Program-made: the position numbers and the translations under genes
Shown here: positions 63,366 through 64,000 of the stretch, piece after piece
Layout: every line of letters starts with the position of its first letter
How positions within the stretch are numbered: position 1 is the first letter of the stretch
Notes under the pieces: generated by a model
Database searches by the model: none
Seen by the model: only the letters and a program-made list of their open reading frames with translations
What the model was told of the DNA's origin: nothing
Assembly (NCBI RefSeq): GCF_900489465.1
Contig: NZ_UEFQ01000024.1
Coordinates: 434,001-498,000 of the forward strand
Direction: 5' to 3'
Length of the DNA stretch: 64,000 bases
From: Aequorivita sp. CIP111184
GTDB taxonomy: Bacteria > Bacteroidota > Bacteroidia > Flavobacteriales > Flavobacteriaceae

Positions 63366-63385
63366 CCTCTCTTTCAAAGAGAAGG
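63366..63385. repeat. Small imperfect inverted repeat upstream of pssA
   Basis: CCTCTCTTT and AAAGAGAAGG around a single base, with one mismatch. It resembles dispersed small palindromes of flavobacteria. Low support. Confidence 0.3.
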
Positions 63386-63537
63386 CGCTTTACAAGACTG
63401 TTTTCTTAATATAAATTGAGATTCAGTGTAAAAATAACAAAGTATTTCCGTCCAAAGCTATCAAAACACAATATGTGCATAAATTTAAAGTTTACTATTC
63501 TGTAAAATAGTGCCATATTTGTCCAAATTTTTAAGCT

Positions 63538-64000
63538 TGAAAGAGAAAATTTTACTCCTTTTACTACTTGTTTCGGCTACGCTGAGTGCTCAGACCGTAC
63601 GTAAGTATTCCAACGAATTTATGAACATTGGTGTAGATGCCGCAGCCTTCGGAATGAGCAATGCCGTGGTAGCTTCCTCTTCCGATGTAAATTCGGGTTA
63701 TTGGAATCCTGCAGGTTTAGTGAATCTTGAGGACAAGCAAATCTCTTTGATGCACGCCTCTTATTTTGCAAATATTGCGAACTATGATTACGCTGCATTT
63801 GCAATGCCTCTTGACGATAGAAGTGCCGTTGGTCTTTCTGTAATCCGTTTTGGGGTAGATGATATTTTGAATACTACCCAATTGATAGACGACGAAGGAA
63901 ATATTTCCTATGATCGTATCAGCAAATTTTCTACTGCAGACTATGGCTTTACGTTTTCATACGCAAGAAGACTGCCGTTAGATGGCTTAAACTATGGTGT
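63538..64000 (+). CDS. PorV/PorQ family outer membrane beta-barrel protein, 5' part
   Basis: Open to the window edge, 154 codons visible. Signal peptide (KEKILLLLLLVSATLSAQ) followed by NEFMNIGVDAAAFGMSNAVV and SGYWNPAGL, the hallmark start of PorV/PorQ (FadL-like) proteins of the type IX secretion system. The start is TTG at 63538; an in-frame GTG at 63511 would lengthen the signal. It fits the T9SS cargo genes at 14-17 kb. Whether it is PorV, PorQ or another paralog needs the rest of the gene. Confidence 0.85.

Noticed and set aside
1-64000. tRNA, rRNA and CRISPR arrays
   Set aside because: Intergenic gaps were scanned by eye for tRNA arm motifs and regular spaced repeats; none were found. 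A short-gap tRNA could be missed without a covariance search.

Overview
The window is an A+T-rich chromosome segment of a Bacteroidota member, almost certainly family Flavobacteriaceae. The evidence is: two secreted proteins with C-terminal type IX secretion (T9SS) sorting domains, a PorV/PorQ-type protein at the right edge, Bacteroidota-typical families (DUF2490, DUF5606, DUF349, OstA-like protein, LPS-type glycosyltransferases, Kdo kinase), promoter boxes of the TAnnTTTG type and almost no Shine-Dalgarno sequences. Most of the window is core genome. No rRNA, tRNA, CRISPR array, prophage or full insertion sequence was seen.

Layout. 1-13.3 kb: end of an alpha/beta hydrolase, uvrD-type helicase, an FMN-binding glutamate-synthase-like protein, a four-gene signalling operon (lipoprotein, seven-helix membrane protein, histidine kinase, response regulator), patatin and M1 peptidase, recG. 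13.3-17.7 kb: an accessory pocket with an AraC regulator, a T9SS-exported M28 peptidase, a frameshifted T9SS cargo gene and a decayed copy of the recG 3' end. 17.6-24.7 kb: a TetR regulator divergent from a periplasmic carbonic anhydrase, then two DUF2490 genes, NhaA, a small lipoprotein, a broken MscS gene and a Ca2+/Na+ antiporter, plausibly a CO2/pH/cation homeostasis cluster. 24.8-42.9 kb: an orphan HigA-type antitoxin, then housekeeping genes (RSH, fur-like, purA, OstA-like, aminotransferase, TPR, two DUF368 transporters, aroE, DUF349, mazG, DUF5606, def, ruvX, dapD). 43-51 kb: an LPS core/surface glycan cluster whose genes alternate in direction. 51-61 kb: tsaC, CCA transferase, heme A synthase, a nucleoid-associated protein, recQ, KpsF isomerase, tatC, AhpD-like. 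61.2-64 kb: lptB and pssA flank a 615-bp inverted-repeat element carrying a dead GxxExxY gene, followed by the start of a PorV/PorQ-family gene.

How the genes fit together. KpsF (arabinose 5-phosphate for Kdo), Kdo kinase, GT9/GT2 transferases, OstA-like protein and LptB all serve lipopolysaccharide synthesis and export. DUF368 proteins probably recycle undecaprenyl phosphate for the same envelope. The most unusual items are the GxxExxY element with TTTAACCACAAAG-type terminal inverted repeats that also supplies the C-terminus of PssA, the recG relic, the fused tandem glycosyltransferase, the one-base homopolymer frameshifts and the carbonic anhydrase/antiporter cluster.
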